Assembly: GCA_000156295.1 (NCBI GenBank) | Contig: DS999235.1 | Span: 35,914-99,913 of the forward strand | Direction: 5' to 3' | Source: a marine gamma proteobacterium HTCC2148 | GTDB taxonomy: Bacteria; Pseudomonadota; Gammaproteobacteria; Pseudomonadales; Halieaceae | DNA: 64,000 nucleotides | Notes under the pieces: model-generated | The model's database searches: none | Told to the model about the DNA's origin: nothing | Seen by the model: the letters and a program-made list of their open reading frames with translations, nothing else | Translations under genes and position numbers: made by a program | Shown here: positions 25,863 to 34,821 of the stretch, piece after piece | How positions within the stretch are numbered: position 1 is the stretch's first letter | Layout: every line of letters starts with the position of its first letter

Positions 25863-26942
25863 CTACTGCGAGAACAGAACGAGTTGCATCTCCATTTCTT
25901 TATGTAAGGGTTCCAGGCGGAGCCCCGCGCCTAAAAGTCTCACTGGACGACTGCCTCGCTGCCACGCACTGTGCAATAGAGCGTGATAAGCCTTTTCATT
26001 GAGCCAATGCTCTCCGCTATCCGGTATTATTTCTTCTATGGTGGTTTGTTCAAAGTTATCGAACTTTACTTTTACGAAGCGCTTGTGCGGTCGATAACGC
26101 TCCTCAATTTTATGAAAGCGTCCTTCCAGTTCGTCCAGCAAACGGGTCAGGGCTTGATCCATCTGCTGCAGTTGTTCGATATCGGAATGATAGGTGTTTT
26201 CAACCGAGATCGACTTGCGCGTGCGACTGGTTTGCACGTCTCTGTCGTCCAGGCCGTGGGCCACTTTAGCCAGCCTGGAACCGTACTTTCCGAATCGCTT
26301 CACCAGAACTTCCAGCGGAATGGATTGCAGTTCACCGCAGGTTGTCGCGCCCAGTTTTTCGAGCTTGGCAGCCGTAACAGCGCCGACCCCATTGATTCTG
26401 GACACCGGAAGATCCACGACAAATTCGGCAACGTCTTCCGGCGTAATAGTGAAGCAGCCGTCTGGTTTGTCCCAGTCACTACCCACTTTGGCTAGGAATT
26501 TATTTGGAGCCACGCCGGCTGAGACGGTCAAGTTCAGTTCTTGCTTAATGCGGCGCCGAATGTCTTGTGCGATCAGGGTAGCGCTGCCGTGAAACTGCTC
26601 ACAGTCGCTGACGTCCAGGTAGGCCTCATCCAGGCTCAAGGGCTCGATTTTGTCGGTGTAGTCTTTGAATATTTGGTGAAATTGCTGGGAGACCTCTCGA
26701 TATAGGTCGAACCTCGCGCTCAGGATGATTAAACCGGGACATAGTTGCAGGGCTCGGCTACTGGGCATCGCCGAACGCACGCCGAATTTTCGGGCTTCAT
26801 AGTTGCAGGTTGCGATAACCCCACGACGTTGTGCACTGCCGCCTACCGCCACCGGCCTGGCGGCAAGCGAGGGATCTTCGCGCATCTCGACAGACGCATA
26901 AAATGAGTCTGCATCGACATGGATTATTTTCCGCTGCCCCAT
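25863..26942 (-). CDS. dinB: DNA polymerase IV (Y family)
   Basis: A 359-residue translesion polymerase, close to the 351 residues of E. coli DinB. The catalytic acidic motifs are IHVDADSFYASVEMREDPSLAARPVAVGG at the N-terminus and EPLSLDEAYLDVSD near residue 105. These are followed by the thumb HhH region (INGVGAVTAAKLEKLGATTCGELQ) and a little-finger domain (RKSISVENTYHSDI...FVKVKFDNFEQTT). It extends mismatched or lesion-containing primers and causes untargeted mutagenesis. No clear LexA box (CTGT-N8-ACAG) was found in the 114 bp upstream, so SOS control is not supported here. It stands alone, between a decayed lipoprotein gene and a LysR gene. Confidence 0.96.
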   Translation of the reverse strand: MGQRKIIHVDADSFYASVEMREDPSLAARPVAVGGSAQRRGVIATCNYEARKFGVRSAMPSSRALQLCPGLIILSARFDLYREVSQQFHQIFKDYTDKIEPLSLDEAYLDVSDCEQFHGSATLIAQDIRRRIKQELNLTVSAGVAPNKFLAKVGSDWDKPDGCFTITPEDVAEFVVDLPVSRINGVGAVTAAKLEKLGATTCGELQSIPLEVLVKRFGKYGSRLAKVAHGLDDRDVQTSRTRKSISVENTYHSDIEQLQQMDQALTRLLDELEGRFHKIEERYRPHKRFVKVKFDNFEQTTIEEIIPDSGEHWLNEKAYHALLHSAWQRGSRPVRLLGAGLRLEPLHKEMEMQLVLFSQ

Positions 26943-27056
26943 GTCAGATGTCAGGTCCTGCGTTTGATGGAATCCTGGCGTGGTTGTTCTCTGCGGCTGC
27001 CATTGGCAATCCTTTAGGGACGATACCAGAAGTCTAATACGAAGGGGCTGTGGTCG

Positions 27057-27941
27057 CTAGGCGTCGACTGAACGGCAGGTGTCCATCCAAAAGCGAACCG
27101 ACTCTAAACCGAAGCGCTTGCGTGGCAAGGCAAAGTAAAAGGTGCGCCGCATATCACGCCGCGGCAGGGTAAGCGGTACCAGGTCCCCGTTGGAGAAGTT
27201 ACGCTGGAGCACGATGCGCGAGAGACAGCCGATTCCCAGTCCAGACTCCACCGCGTTTTTAATGGCCTCGTTGTGTTTAAACTCCATGAATACATTGAGT
27301 TCTGGCAAAAGTCCGGCCATGGCTTTGTCAAACGTCTGCCGGGCGCCTGAGTCGGGTTCCCGCAGTATCCATGCGGCACTCTTTATATCGCGGGTAGATA
27401 GGCTGCTTTTGGATGCGAGCGGATGGTTGGCGGCGCAGAACACCACCAGTTCATCATCGCGCCATGGAATGAGTTCTAGTTCCCTGTGCTGTATTTCGCC
27501 TTCAATCATTCCTATGTCGACCTCGTAATTGAGTACTCGGGCAACAATTTCGGGAGTGTTGGCAATGTCCAGGGTGACGTCTGCTCCAGGGTATTGCCCC
27601 AGGTAGCCTGCCAGGTAGCGCGTTGCCAGATGATTGCCTATGGTGAAACTGGCACCTACCTTGATGTGTCCAAGTTCTTTGTGAGACTGCAGAACTTCTT
27701 CGAAGCTTTGGGCATGCTCCAGCAGTGACTGTGCCTCTTTACGCACCGTTTGGCCGACAGCATTGAGTATCAACTTGTTACTTGCCCGGTCGAAGAGGGC
27801 AATTTCGTAGGCATGCTCGAGGTTCTGTAAAGCTTCACTCGCCGCCGACTGCGACATATGCAGGCTCTGGGCTGCCCGCGAAATGCTCTGTTGCTGGGCA
27901 ACCTCCAGAAAAATCTGTAATTGGCGCAAGGTGTATTTCAT
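27057..27941 (-). CDS. LysR family transcriptional regulator (YeiE-like)
   Basis: A 294-residue LysR regulator. The N-terminal winged HTH (MKYTLRQLQIFLEVAQQQSISRAAQSLHMSQSAASEALQNLE) precedes a periplasmic-binding-protein-like effector domain (about residues 90-290). The overall look is closest to YeiE-type regulators. The ATG at 27941 is chosen over an upstream in-frame start that would add an atypical 13-residue leader. It is divergent from cysC-sat-DHH with about 150 bp between starts, so it probably controls sulfate activation. YeiE has been linked to sulfite tolerance in enterobacteria, which fits that context. The link is inferred from position. Confidence 0.88.
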   Translation of the reverse strand: MKYTLRQLQIFLEVAQQQSISRAAQSLHMSQSAASEALQNLEHAYEIALFDRASNKLILNAVGQTVRKEAQSLLEHAQSFEEVLQSHKELGHIKVGASFTIGNHLATRYLAGYLGQYPGADVTLDIANTPEIVARVLNYEVDIGMIEGEIQHRELELIPWRDDELVVFCAANHPLASKSSLSTRDIKSAAWILREPDSGARQTFDKAMAGLLPELNVFMEFKHNEAIKNAVESGLGIGCLSRIVLQRNFSNGDLVPLTLPRRDMRRTFYFALPRKRFGLESVRFWMDTCRSVDA

Positions 27942-28092
27942 CTGTGGCTCTTTATGTATCGGAAAAACCGATGGAGGCATCCATAATATCCTGTTTTACA
28001 TATGGCTCCAATGGCCGTACCCTGCGGTTCGCAATAATAACTTCAGCATGCGGTCCAACCTGCTCGCCTGCGATCACTTAAGGAATAATGCT

Positions 28093-28710
28093 ATGGCCGA
28101 TCAAAAAGCCACCAATGTGCACTGGCACGAGGGTGATATCACCCGTGAACACCGCGAGAAAACCCTTGGCCACAAGGGCGCAACGCTCTGGTTCACCGGC
28201 CTTTCCGGTTCAGGCAAAAGTACAGTAGCGGTAGAGCTCGAGGGTACCCTTCACGAGATGGGTGTCACTTCTTATCGCCTGGACGGCGATAATGTCCGGA
28301 TGGGTATCAACAAGAATCTGGGTTTTTCAGCTGAAGACCGAACAGAGAACATCCGCCGGATCGGCGAAGTGTCCAAGCTCTTCGTGGATAGCGGCGTAAT
28401 TGCGCTTTCCAGTTTTATCAGTCCCTATCGCGCTGACCGTGATCAGGTGCGCGAACTGCACGAAGCGGCAGGTATGGAGTTTATCGAGATTTTCGTCGAT
28501 TGCTCGCTGGAGGCGGCTGAGAGTCGCGACCCCAAGGGCTTATACAAAAAAGCCCGTGCGGGAGAGATCAAGAACTTCACCGGTATCGATGACCCTTACG
28601 AAGCACCCGGTAAGCCTGAGATTCACTTGCACTCCGACCAGCAAGAGTTGGCAGAGGAAGTACAGGAAATTCTCGCACTGCTGCGTGAGCGCGGCATTAT
28701 CAACGCCTGA
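28093..28710 (+). CDS. cysC: Adenylylsulfate kinase (APS kinase)
   Basis: A 205-residue APS kinase that phosphorylates adenosine 5'-phosphosulfate to PAPS. The P-loop GLSGSGKS is at residues 36-43. The family motifs DGDNVRMGINKNLGFSAEDRTENIRRIGEV, ALSSFISPYRADRD and FVDCSLEAAESRDPKGLYKKARAGEIKNFTGIDDPYE follow in order. The start is the ATG at 28093 with AAGGA about 9 nt upstream; longer readings run into the LysR gene. It is 12 bp upstream of sat and forms an operon with it. PAPS could feed sulfate reduction to cysteine or sulfation reactions. No cysD/cysN or PAPS reductase is in the window. Confidence 0.96.
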   Translation: MADQKATNVHWHEGDITREHREKTLGHKGATLWFTGLSGSGKSTVAVELEGTLHEMGVTSYRLDGDNVRMGINKNLGFSAEDRTENIRRIGEVSKLFVDSGVIALSSFISPYRADRDQVRELHEAAGMEFIEIFVDCSLEAAESRDPKGLYKKARAGEIKNFTGIDDPYEAPGKPEIHLHSDQQELAEEVQEILALLRERGIINA

Positions 28711-28722
28711 TTGGAGAGTACA

Positions 28723-29910
28723 ATGATTAAGCCACATGGATCTGACGAACTGAATCCACTGTTTGTCGACAATAGTGAACAGCGCCACGCTTTAGAAGCA
28801 GAGGCGGAAAACCTGCCCTCGATTTTGCTCAACTCCGCGGCCGCAGCCAATGCGGTAATGCTGGGTGGTGGTTATTTTAACCCACTGACCGGCTATATGA
28901 ATCTGGCAGACGCAATGGCGGTGGCAGAAAACATGCACACCAGTTCGGGCCTGTTCTTTCCAGTGCCAGTCCTCAATCTTACCAGTGAAGCCGGTGTCGA
29001 AGCAGGAAGTCGCATTGCATTGCGCGACCCCAATGTCGAAGGTAATCCGGTGTTGGCGATAATGGACGTGGATGCAGTAGAGTCGGTCACCGAAGAGCAG
29101 ATCGACTTCATGGCGGAAAAAATATTCCGCACTCTGGACCCGAATCATCCCGGCGTAGCTACCTTCAAGAGCCTGGGTAAAACTATGCTCTCTGGCTCGA
29201 TTCAGGTTTTGAACTTCTCTTATTTCCAGGCAGACTTTCCTGACACCTTCCGCACCGCTGTCGAGATTCGCAATGAAATCGCAGAGCACGGATGGAACAA
29301 GGTTGTCGCCTTCCAGACGCGCAACCCCATGCACAGGGCTCATGAAGAGCTATGCCGGATGGCGATGGAAGATCTGGGCACTGATGGCATTCTCATTCAC
29401 ATGCTATTGGGTAAGCTCAAGCCGGGTGATATTCCAGCTGAAGTTCGCGACGCCTCTATCCGTAAAATGGTTGAGGTGTATTTCCCCGAAAACACAGTGA
29501 TGATTACCGGGTACGGCTTCGATATGCTCTATGCCGGTCCCAGAGAAGCCGTGCTGCACGCGGTATTTCGTCAAAATTGCGGTTGTTCGCATCTGATTGT
29601 CGGTAGAGATCATGCTGGCGTTGGCGACTACTATGGCGGCTTCGATGCACAAACAATCTTTGAAGAGGAAGTGCCTGAGGATGCGTTGGAACTGCAAATA
29701 TATAATGCAGACCACACTGCCTATAGCAAAAAGTTGAATAAGGTAGTGATGATGCGTGATGCGCCTGACCACTCCAAAGACGATTTTGTACTATTGTCCG
29801 GTACGGCAGTGCGAGAAATGCTGGGTAAGGGGATTGCACCACCTCCCGAGTTTTCGCGTCCCGAGGTAGCCAAGATCCTTTCTGATTATTATCAACTGTT
29901 GGATAGCTGA
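28723..29910 (+). CDS. sat: Sulfate adenylyltransferase (monomeric ATP sulfurylase)
   Basis: A 395-residue ATP sulfurylase of the single-chain type (PUA-like N-domain plus nucleotidyltransferase domain), not the CysDN heterodimer. Key motifs are FQTRNPMHRAHEEL (the QxRN and HxxH nucleotide motifs) near residue 190, then MLLGKLKPGDIP, and GRDHAGVGDYYG. It adenylates sulfate with ATP to make APS for the cysC product. The ATG at 28723 has GGAG 6 nt upstream, which rules out the TTG at 28711. No C-terminal APS-kinase domain is fused, as expected with a separate cysC. It is followed by a 9-bp perfect hairpin and then the DHH phosphoesterase gene. Confidence 0.96.
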   Translation: MIKPHGSDELNPLFVDNSEQRHALEAEAENLPSILLNSAAAANAVMLGGGYFNPLTGYMNLADAMAVAENMHTSSGLFFPVPVLNLTSEAGVEAGSRIALRDPNVEGNPVLAIMDVDAVESVTEEQIDFMAEKIFRTLDPNHPGVATFKSLGKTMLSGSIQVLNFSYFQADFPDTFRTAVEIRNEIAEHGWNKVVAFQTRNPMHRAHEELCRMAMEDLGTDGILIHMLLGKLKPGDIPAEVRDASIRKMVEVYFPENTVMITGYGFDMLYAGPREAVLHAVFRQNCGCSHLIVGRDHAGVGDYYGGFDAQTIFEEEVPEDALELQIYNADHTAYSKKLNKVVMMRDAPDHSKDDFVLLSGTAVREMLGKGIAPPPEFSRPEVAKILSDYYQLLDS

Positions 29911-29920
29911 TAAGTGGTTC

Positions 29921-29953
29921 TGGCGGGATGGTCGCGCTGCGAGGATCCCGCCA
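29921..29953 (+). repeat. Perfect 9-bp hairpin between sat and the DHH gene
   Basis: TGGCGGGAT (29921-29929) and ATCCCGCCA (29945-29953) form a perfect stem with a 15-nt loop. No T-tract follows, so it is not a standard terminator. It may stabilise the upstream cysC-sat mRNA or lower expression of the downstream gene; REP-like identity is possible but no second copy was noticed in the window. Confidence 0.55.
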
Positions 29954-29970
29954 CACTCTGGAAATAGGCG

Positions 29971-30927
29971 ATGGACTACGACATTTTTAATGGCGATGCC
30001 GATGGTATTTGCGCATTACTACAGTTACGTAAGGCGGAACCCCGGGATTCAACCCTGGTAACCGGTGTCAAGCGCGACATTAATCTTGTGGGCAAGATCC
30101 ACGCGGAACGCGGGGACAAGCTGACTGTTCTTGACGTCTCCATGGATAAGAATAAATCAGGCCTGGAAAAGGCGCTCACAGCCGGCGCCTCAGTGTTTTA
30201 CGTGGATCACCATTTTCCTGGAGAGATACCGCAGCATCCGGGGCTGGAAACTATCATCAACGAGGCTCCGGACGTGTGCACAGCGGCGCTGGTCAATGGC
30301 TATCTGCAAGGCTCTCATCTGGATTGGGCGGTCACAGGCAGTTTTGGCGATAACCTGAAAGAGACGGCTCGTACCCTGGCTAAAAATCTGAATGTTTCAG
30401 CCTCGGATCTGGACAGCCTGGAGCAGCTGGGCGTGTGTATTAATTACAACGGTTACGGTCCTTCGATAGAGGATTTACACTTTGATCCCGAAGATCTTTA
30501 TCAGCGGCTGTATGCGGCTCCCAGCGCCCTGGAATTCGTTAGCGCTTCGCCGGACTTTGCTCGGTTGAGTGAAGGCTATGCCTCTGACATGGCGATGGCA
30601 CAGGGCTTACAGCCCAGCCACGAAGGAACGAGTACAGCGGTTTTCCAGTTGCCGAATGAGGCCTGGGCACGTCGTGTGAGCGGTGTTTACAGTAATGACC
30701 TTGCTATTGCCAATCCCGATCGTGCTCACGCGGTACTGACCTGTAAAACCGACGGGGGCTACCTGGTCAGCGTGCGAGCACCACTTAATAACAAACAGGG
30801 CGCTGCCCAGCTTTGTATGCAGTTTCCGACCGGGGGCGGCAGAGCTGCCGCCGCAGGCATTAACGACTTGCCTGCAGACAGGCTGGATGACTTTGTAGAG
30901 GCTTTCTCTGTTACTTACGGGAACTGA
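29971..30927 (+). CDS. DHH superfamily phosphoesterase, possible pAp phosphatase
   Basis: A 318-residue DHH-type phosphoesterase. Motif I FNGDADGICALLQL has the metal-binding Asp9 and Asp11, motif II is LDVS at about 54-57, and motif III is YVDHH (Asp79-His81). A C-terminal DHHA1-like domain ends with GGGRAAAAG, where the usual GGGH substrate-binding motif has Arg291 in place of His. The family includes nano-RNases and pAp phosphatases (NrnA), RecJ and GdpP-type enzymes. Being the third gene after cysC and sat, it could remove 3'-phosphoadenosine 5'-phosphate formed by PAPS use, doing the job of CysQ. That is inference. The length is typical for NrnA-like proteins. Confidence 0.75.
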   Translation: MDYDIFNGDADGICALLQLRKAEPRDSTLVTGVKRDINLVGKIHAERGDKLTVLDVSMDKNKSGLEKALTAGASVFYVDHHFPGEIPQHPGLETIINEAPDVCTAALVNGYLQGSHLDWAVTGSFGDNLKETARTLAKNLNVSASDLDSLEQLGVCINYNGYGPSIEDLHFDPEDLYQRLYAAPSALEFVSASPDFARLSEGYASDMAMAQGLQPSHEGTSTAVFQLPNEAWARRVSGVYSNDLAIANPDRAHAVLTCKTDGGYLVSVRAPLNNKQGAAQLCMQFPTGGGRAAAAGINDLPADRLDDFVEAFSVTYGN

Positions 30928-30955
30928 GACTCTAGAGTAATAATACCCCGGTAGA

Positions 30956-33319
30956 TCAAGGCGCTGAGTCAGCCAGTTTTTGCACGCGATCCACAAAGTG
31001 CCAGGGCGCGAGCATGGGCTTGAGTTCCTCGGCTGGAACCGGTTTGCTGAACAGATAGCCCTGAATCAGGCTGGCACCGTTACGGGTGAGAAAGTGAAAC
31101 TGTGACTCCGTTTCGACGCCAGACGCCAGCACACGTAGCTCCATGCTTTTTGCCATGGCGATGATCGCGATCACAAGATTTGCACCATTGTCTGATTTCT
31201 CGGCGTCGATAAGAAAACTGCGATCTATCTTGATTTCGTCCAGGGGGTACTGGGCCAGGTAGTTAATCGGTGAGTAGCCGGTGCCAAAGTCATCGACAGA
31301 AAGATAAACTCCACTTGCTTTAAGCAGCGCTAAGGAAGCGATCGTTTCGGGGTCGTTGCTGGACATGACTGCCTCAGTGAGACCGAGCTCTAATTGACGG
31401 GGGTCGATACCGGTCTCGTCAATGACCACCCCCACGCGTTGGATGAAGGTAGGGGTGAATTGCTCAGCGGAAACGTTAATGGCAACCTTCGCCAGCTTTA
31501 TGCCCTCATCTTCAAAGCTACGAAGTTGTTGGCAGGCCTGTACCAAAACCCAATCGCCAAGTTGCCCCATCAAGCCTATATCTTCGGCCAGGGTGATGAA
31601 TTTTTCGGGCGGAATCGAGCCCAGTTCCGGATGCTCCCAACGCAGTAAAGCCTCGGCACCCAGAACCGAGCCCGAATGGGTATCGATCTGGGGTTGGTAG
31701 TGCAGGCTGAGCGCATTGCTCTTTACTGCCTTGCGCAGGTCGGACTCGAGGCGAAGGCGGTCTTCGCCTTCCTGTGCCATGTTGCTTTGATAGATTCCAA
31801 TTCGCGCGCCGTCGGTTTGTTTGGCGTGAAATTTGGCGATACTCGCGGCTTTCAACAAGCTCTCCACATCCTTGCCATCATTGGGTGCTATTGCAATTCC
31901 CAGGCTGGGGTGGAGGACCAAATCGCGACCCTCGATAGCGAGTGGGGCGGTGAGTTTTTGCACCAGACGCTGGGCCACCAGTTGCGCCGACCCAGCGGTG
32001 TCCAGCTGGTTGAGGATGACAGTAAATTCGTCTCCTCCCAATCGCGCTACATCGATCTCGGTATTGCTACTGGCATAGCGGCCGACCGAATCACTGTCGC
32101 GAACCGCGTGAGACAAGCGCCTGGCCACCTCAACAAGCAGTTGGTCGCCAGCACCAATACCCAGAGAGTCGTTAACTCGCTTGAAATCGTCCAGGTCGAT
32201 AAACAGCAAGGCCAGGGTATGGCCATTCCGCTGGTTCAGTTTTAGCAGCAAATCCAGCTGTTCGGTTAGCAGGCGACGGTTGGGAAGTGAGGTCAGGTTA
32301 TCGTAGTTAGCGAGGTGATGAGCTCGATTCTTTGCCTCGTTGGCTTCCTCAACGACTTTGTTCAGTTCCACATTACGCTCAGACAATTGCGAGCTTCGCT
32401 CTTCGACCTTCAGGCTGAGTAGTCGCTTATCTACTTCATGAACCTTCTTTGAGTCGCTTAACCCTTCAATGACACTGTTGAAGAGCCGCGCAATTTCTTG
32501 GATCTCGCCGCTGCCCTGGACTTTAATCGGCTCCTTGATCTGCCCGGACGCCACCGAGTCAGCGATATTTGCAAGCTCACGCAACGGGCGGGTGACTCGA
32601 TATGTAAACGCCCATGCGATCGCCCCGCACATGAGTGCAAATACAATGTTGATCATCAGCACTCGGGTGCCAGCTGCGATTGCCTTGGAACGCAGAACAG
32701 AGGGATCCCAAAGTACCTGCAAGTAGCCAATGACGCGCTGGCTGGAAGAACTCGGCTTCATTGTCATCGCAATGGCGAAATCGGTAGCACTGAGTCCTGT
32801 TTTGCCGGTATTCACCTCGGTGAACACTGGCAAGGTTTGGTAAATGGGCGCGTCTGGATCGAACAATGCGCTACTAAAGCCTGTTTCCTGTGGTGTTCCG
32901 GTAGAACTGTCGAAGGAGAGTAAGCCCGGGTCCCCTGGTAACAGGGAACGTCTGATCAGGTTGAAAGCAGCTGGCGTAAAGGCAGTTGCGCCAGGGCGCT
33001 GTGCCGAGACTAACATCTTGCCTTGGCCATTATAGGCCTGGGCGGAGGCGCTGGAATCTTCCCTGAGAAATTCGTCCAGTCGTGTTTTCAAGCGCTGAGT
33101 GTCGGCACCGTAGATAGCGAATTGAAGATCCGGATGGCTCAGTAACTCTGATTCCACACGACCGGTGACCACAGACAACTGAGTACTGTAATCCCGAGAC
33201 GCTGTCGTCAGCCCGGATACGATGCCCATGAGTACAATGGCCAACGCTATTAACAGGCTGAATCGCGCGGAAATGCTCAAACTACCGGCACCGCCGGTGA
33301 TACGGCTTGCCTGCCGCAA
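30956..33319 (-). CDS. Membrane-bound GGDEF-EAL cyclic-di-GMP signalling protein
   Basis: A 787-residue protein. An N-terminal transmembrane helix (about residues 20-40), a periplasmic sensor region (40-220) and a second transmembrane helix (about 222-242) lead to a HAMP-like segment (YRVTRPLRELANIADSVASGQI), a short coiled coil, and a GGDEF domain with LARLGGDEF at its active site. An EAL domain follows (GAEALLRWEHP, INVSAEQF, VDDFGTGYS, EIKIDRSFL, ASGVETESQ). Both active-site signatures look intact, except that LELEITE is LELGLTE and AEGVE is ASGVE, so the phosphodiesterase may be weakened. It would make or break c-di-GMP. The start is TTG at 33319, with no better in-frame start upstream. 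No partner gene is adjacent. Confidence 0.88.
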   Translation of the reverse strand: MRQASRITGGAGSLSISARFSLLIALAIVLMGIVSGLTTASRDYSTQLSVVTGRVESELLSHPDLQFAIYGADTQRLKTRLDEFLREDSSASAQAYNGQGKMLVSAQRPGATAFTPAAFNLIRRSLLPGDPGLLSFDSSTGTPQETGFSSALFDPDAPIYQTLPVFTEVNTGKTGLSATDFAIAMTMKPSSSSQRVIGYLQVLWDPSVLRSKAIAAGTRVLMINIVFALMCGAIAWAFTYRVTRPLRELANIADSVASGQIKEPIKVQGSGEIQEIARLFNSVIEGLSDSKKVHEVDKRLLSLKVEERSSQLSERNVELNKVVEEANEAKNRAHHLANYDNLTSLPNRRLLTEQLDLLLKLNQRNGHTLALLFIDLDDFKRVNDSLGIGAGDQLLVEVARRLSHAVRDSDSVGRYASSNTEIDVARLGGDEFTVILNQLDTAGSAQLVAQRLVQKLTAPLAIEGRDLVLHPSLGIAIAPNDGKDVESLLKAASIAKFHAKQTDGARIGIYQSNMAQEGEDRLRLESDLRKAVKSNALSLHYQPQIDTHSGSVLGAEALLRWEHPELGSIPPEKFITLAEDIGLMGQLGDWVLVQACQQLRSFEDEGIKLAKVAINVSAEQFTPTFIQRVGVVIDETGIDPRQLELGLTEAVMSSNDPETIASLALLKASGVYLSVDDFGTGYSPINYLAQYPLDEIKIDRSFLIDAEKSDNGANLVIAIIAMAKSMELRVLASGVETESQFHFLTRNGASLIQGYLFSKPVPAEELKPMLAPWHFVDRVQKLADSAP

Positions 33320-33525
33320 AAAAATGCATGCCAGCTCATCCCTATTATTTCAGTCTTGATTTAATGTGGCTGTCCTTTGCGGCAACACCTTGTTTTTGCG
33401 TTATCGATCGGACAAATGTGTCATCAAAACTAGCATGCGCTATCAACATCTGGCAATTTCAATTGCTGGTTTTAACCAGGTATTTTTGCCTGTAGAGGGC
33501 AGAGAAAAGGCTGCAACACGAGGGC

Positions 33526-34632
33526 TCAAGGCTCCATAGAGGCTGTATCGCAGTAGCCTTCGCCGTCGCCGCCATACCATGTGGTGGGGTTCAATTGAAC
33601 GTTGAGTTCCACTCCCGCCTGATAACGTTCGACCACATCGGGCGTTGAGATAAACGGGCGTCCCAGAGAGACAGCATCAGCATGGCCGCTGGCGAGTGCC
33701 GCTTCAGCGGATTGTTGGTCGTAACCGCCATTGACCATTAGCTTGCCGCTGTAGAGCTTGCGTATGTCGGCGGGGCAAAAGATACCGGGTTCAGCGTCAG
33801 TGCTGTTACTAACGGCAATCGAGTCAAACCCCCGCTCAACAACTTCCAGAAAGGCCAGGCGCCTTTTGTCCAGCTCCCTGATAGCGTGGCTGAAAATGGA
33901 CCGTGGATCGCTGTCTGTGCAGTCCCAGGTCACAGTGAACGGAGACAGCCTCACGGAGGTGCGGTTTGCGCCAACGGCAGCGCAAACAGAATCTGTTACC
34001 TGAAGCAAAAAACGAGCACGGTTTTCAATGCTTCCACCGTAGTTATCGGCCCTTTGATTGACGCCATCTCGCAAGAATTGGTCTATTAAATAGCCGTTTG
34101 CGGCATGGATTTGTACGCCGTCAAAGCCTGCTTCCATAGCGTGAATAGCTCCTTGCCTGTATTGCTGCACCACTGCCGGTATTTCTTCTACTTGCAGTGC
34201 TCGCGGCGGGGTGCATGGCACGAAGCCATCGGCAGTGAAAGTGTTTACTTGCCCGGCGACAGCGGAAGAGGACACAGGAGGCTGTCCCTGATCCTGAAAA
34301 CAGGCGTGCGACACTCGACCTACATGCCAAATCTGGCAAATAATTTTGCCACCCGCCGCATGCACCGCATCCGTGACTTTTCTCCATCCGGCGATTTGCT
34401 CCGGGGTTTCAATTCCGGGAGTCGCGACAGACCCCGTGCCTTGCTGTGAAATTTGGGTGGCCTCACTGATGATCAGCCCAGCGCCTGCTCTTTGAGCATA
34501 ATAATTCAGCATATTGTCGTTAGGAATGCGCTCTGGGGCTCGGCCCCGGGTCATGGGGGCCATGGCGATGCGGTTCGCCAGTGACAGCGCACCCAGCGAT
34601 ACGGGGGATAAAGCTTTGGGGGAAATATTCAA
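33526..34632 (-). CDS. Old Yellow Enzyme family alkene reductase (NemA-like)
   Basis: A 368-residue FMN-dependent oxidoreductase of the Old Yellow Enzyme family. It opens with LSPVSLGALSLANRIAMAPMTRGRAP and has the ligand-binding pair HAANGY (His176 and Asn179, Tyr181) that positions the enone carbonyl, then GGSIENRARFLLQV and SLGRPFISTPDVVERY near the C-terminus. It would reduce activated C=C bonds (enones, maleimides, nitro compounds) with NAD(P)H. The start is TTG at 34632, preceded by GGAG with about 7 nt spacing. It is a different subtype from the second member at 38.2 kb. No operon partner; the SLC13 gene is divergent. The physiological substrate is unknown. Confidence 0.9.
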   Translation of the reverse strand: MNISPKALSPVSLGALSLANRIAMAPMTRGRAPERIPNDNMLNYYAQRAGAGLIISEATQISQQGTGSVATPGIETPEQIAGWRKVTDAVHAAGGKIICQIWHVGRVSHACFQDQGQPPVSSSAVAGQVNTFTADGFVPCTPPRALQVEEIPAVVQQYRQGAIHAMEAGFDGVQIHAANGYLIDQFLRDGVNQRADNYGGSIENRARFLLQVTDSVCAAVGANRTSVRLSPFTVTWDCTDSDPRSIFSHAIRELDKRRLAFLEVVERGFDSIAVSNSTDAEPGIFCPADIRKLYSGKLMVNGGYDQQSAEAALASGHADAVSLGRPFISTPDVVERYQAGVELNVQLNPTTWYGGDGEGYCDTASMEP

Positions 34633-34821
34633 CAGAGCACTCCAACTGGGCGAATTCTAATCGTTCGAGTCTTATTATCCTCGCGGGGACAGCAAATTCC
34701 AGTGCGCCGTTGGGATAGGAAGCGATGGTTTGTCTGATCAGACTGTGATGATCTCCGGTTGTCCCAGTGGGCCACAACCCAGTATGCTAGGCGTTCTTTT
34801 TGTGGGAATTTGAATCGCTCA

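Noticed and set aside
26943..27056. LexA operator upstream of dinB
   Set aside because: No CTGT-N8-ACAG match was found in the 114-bp gap, so SOS control cannot be claimed.
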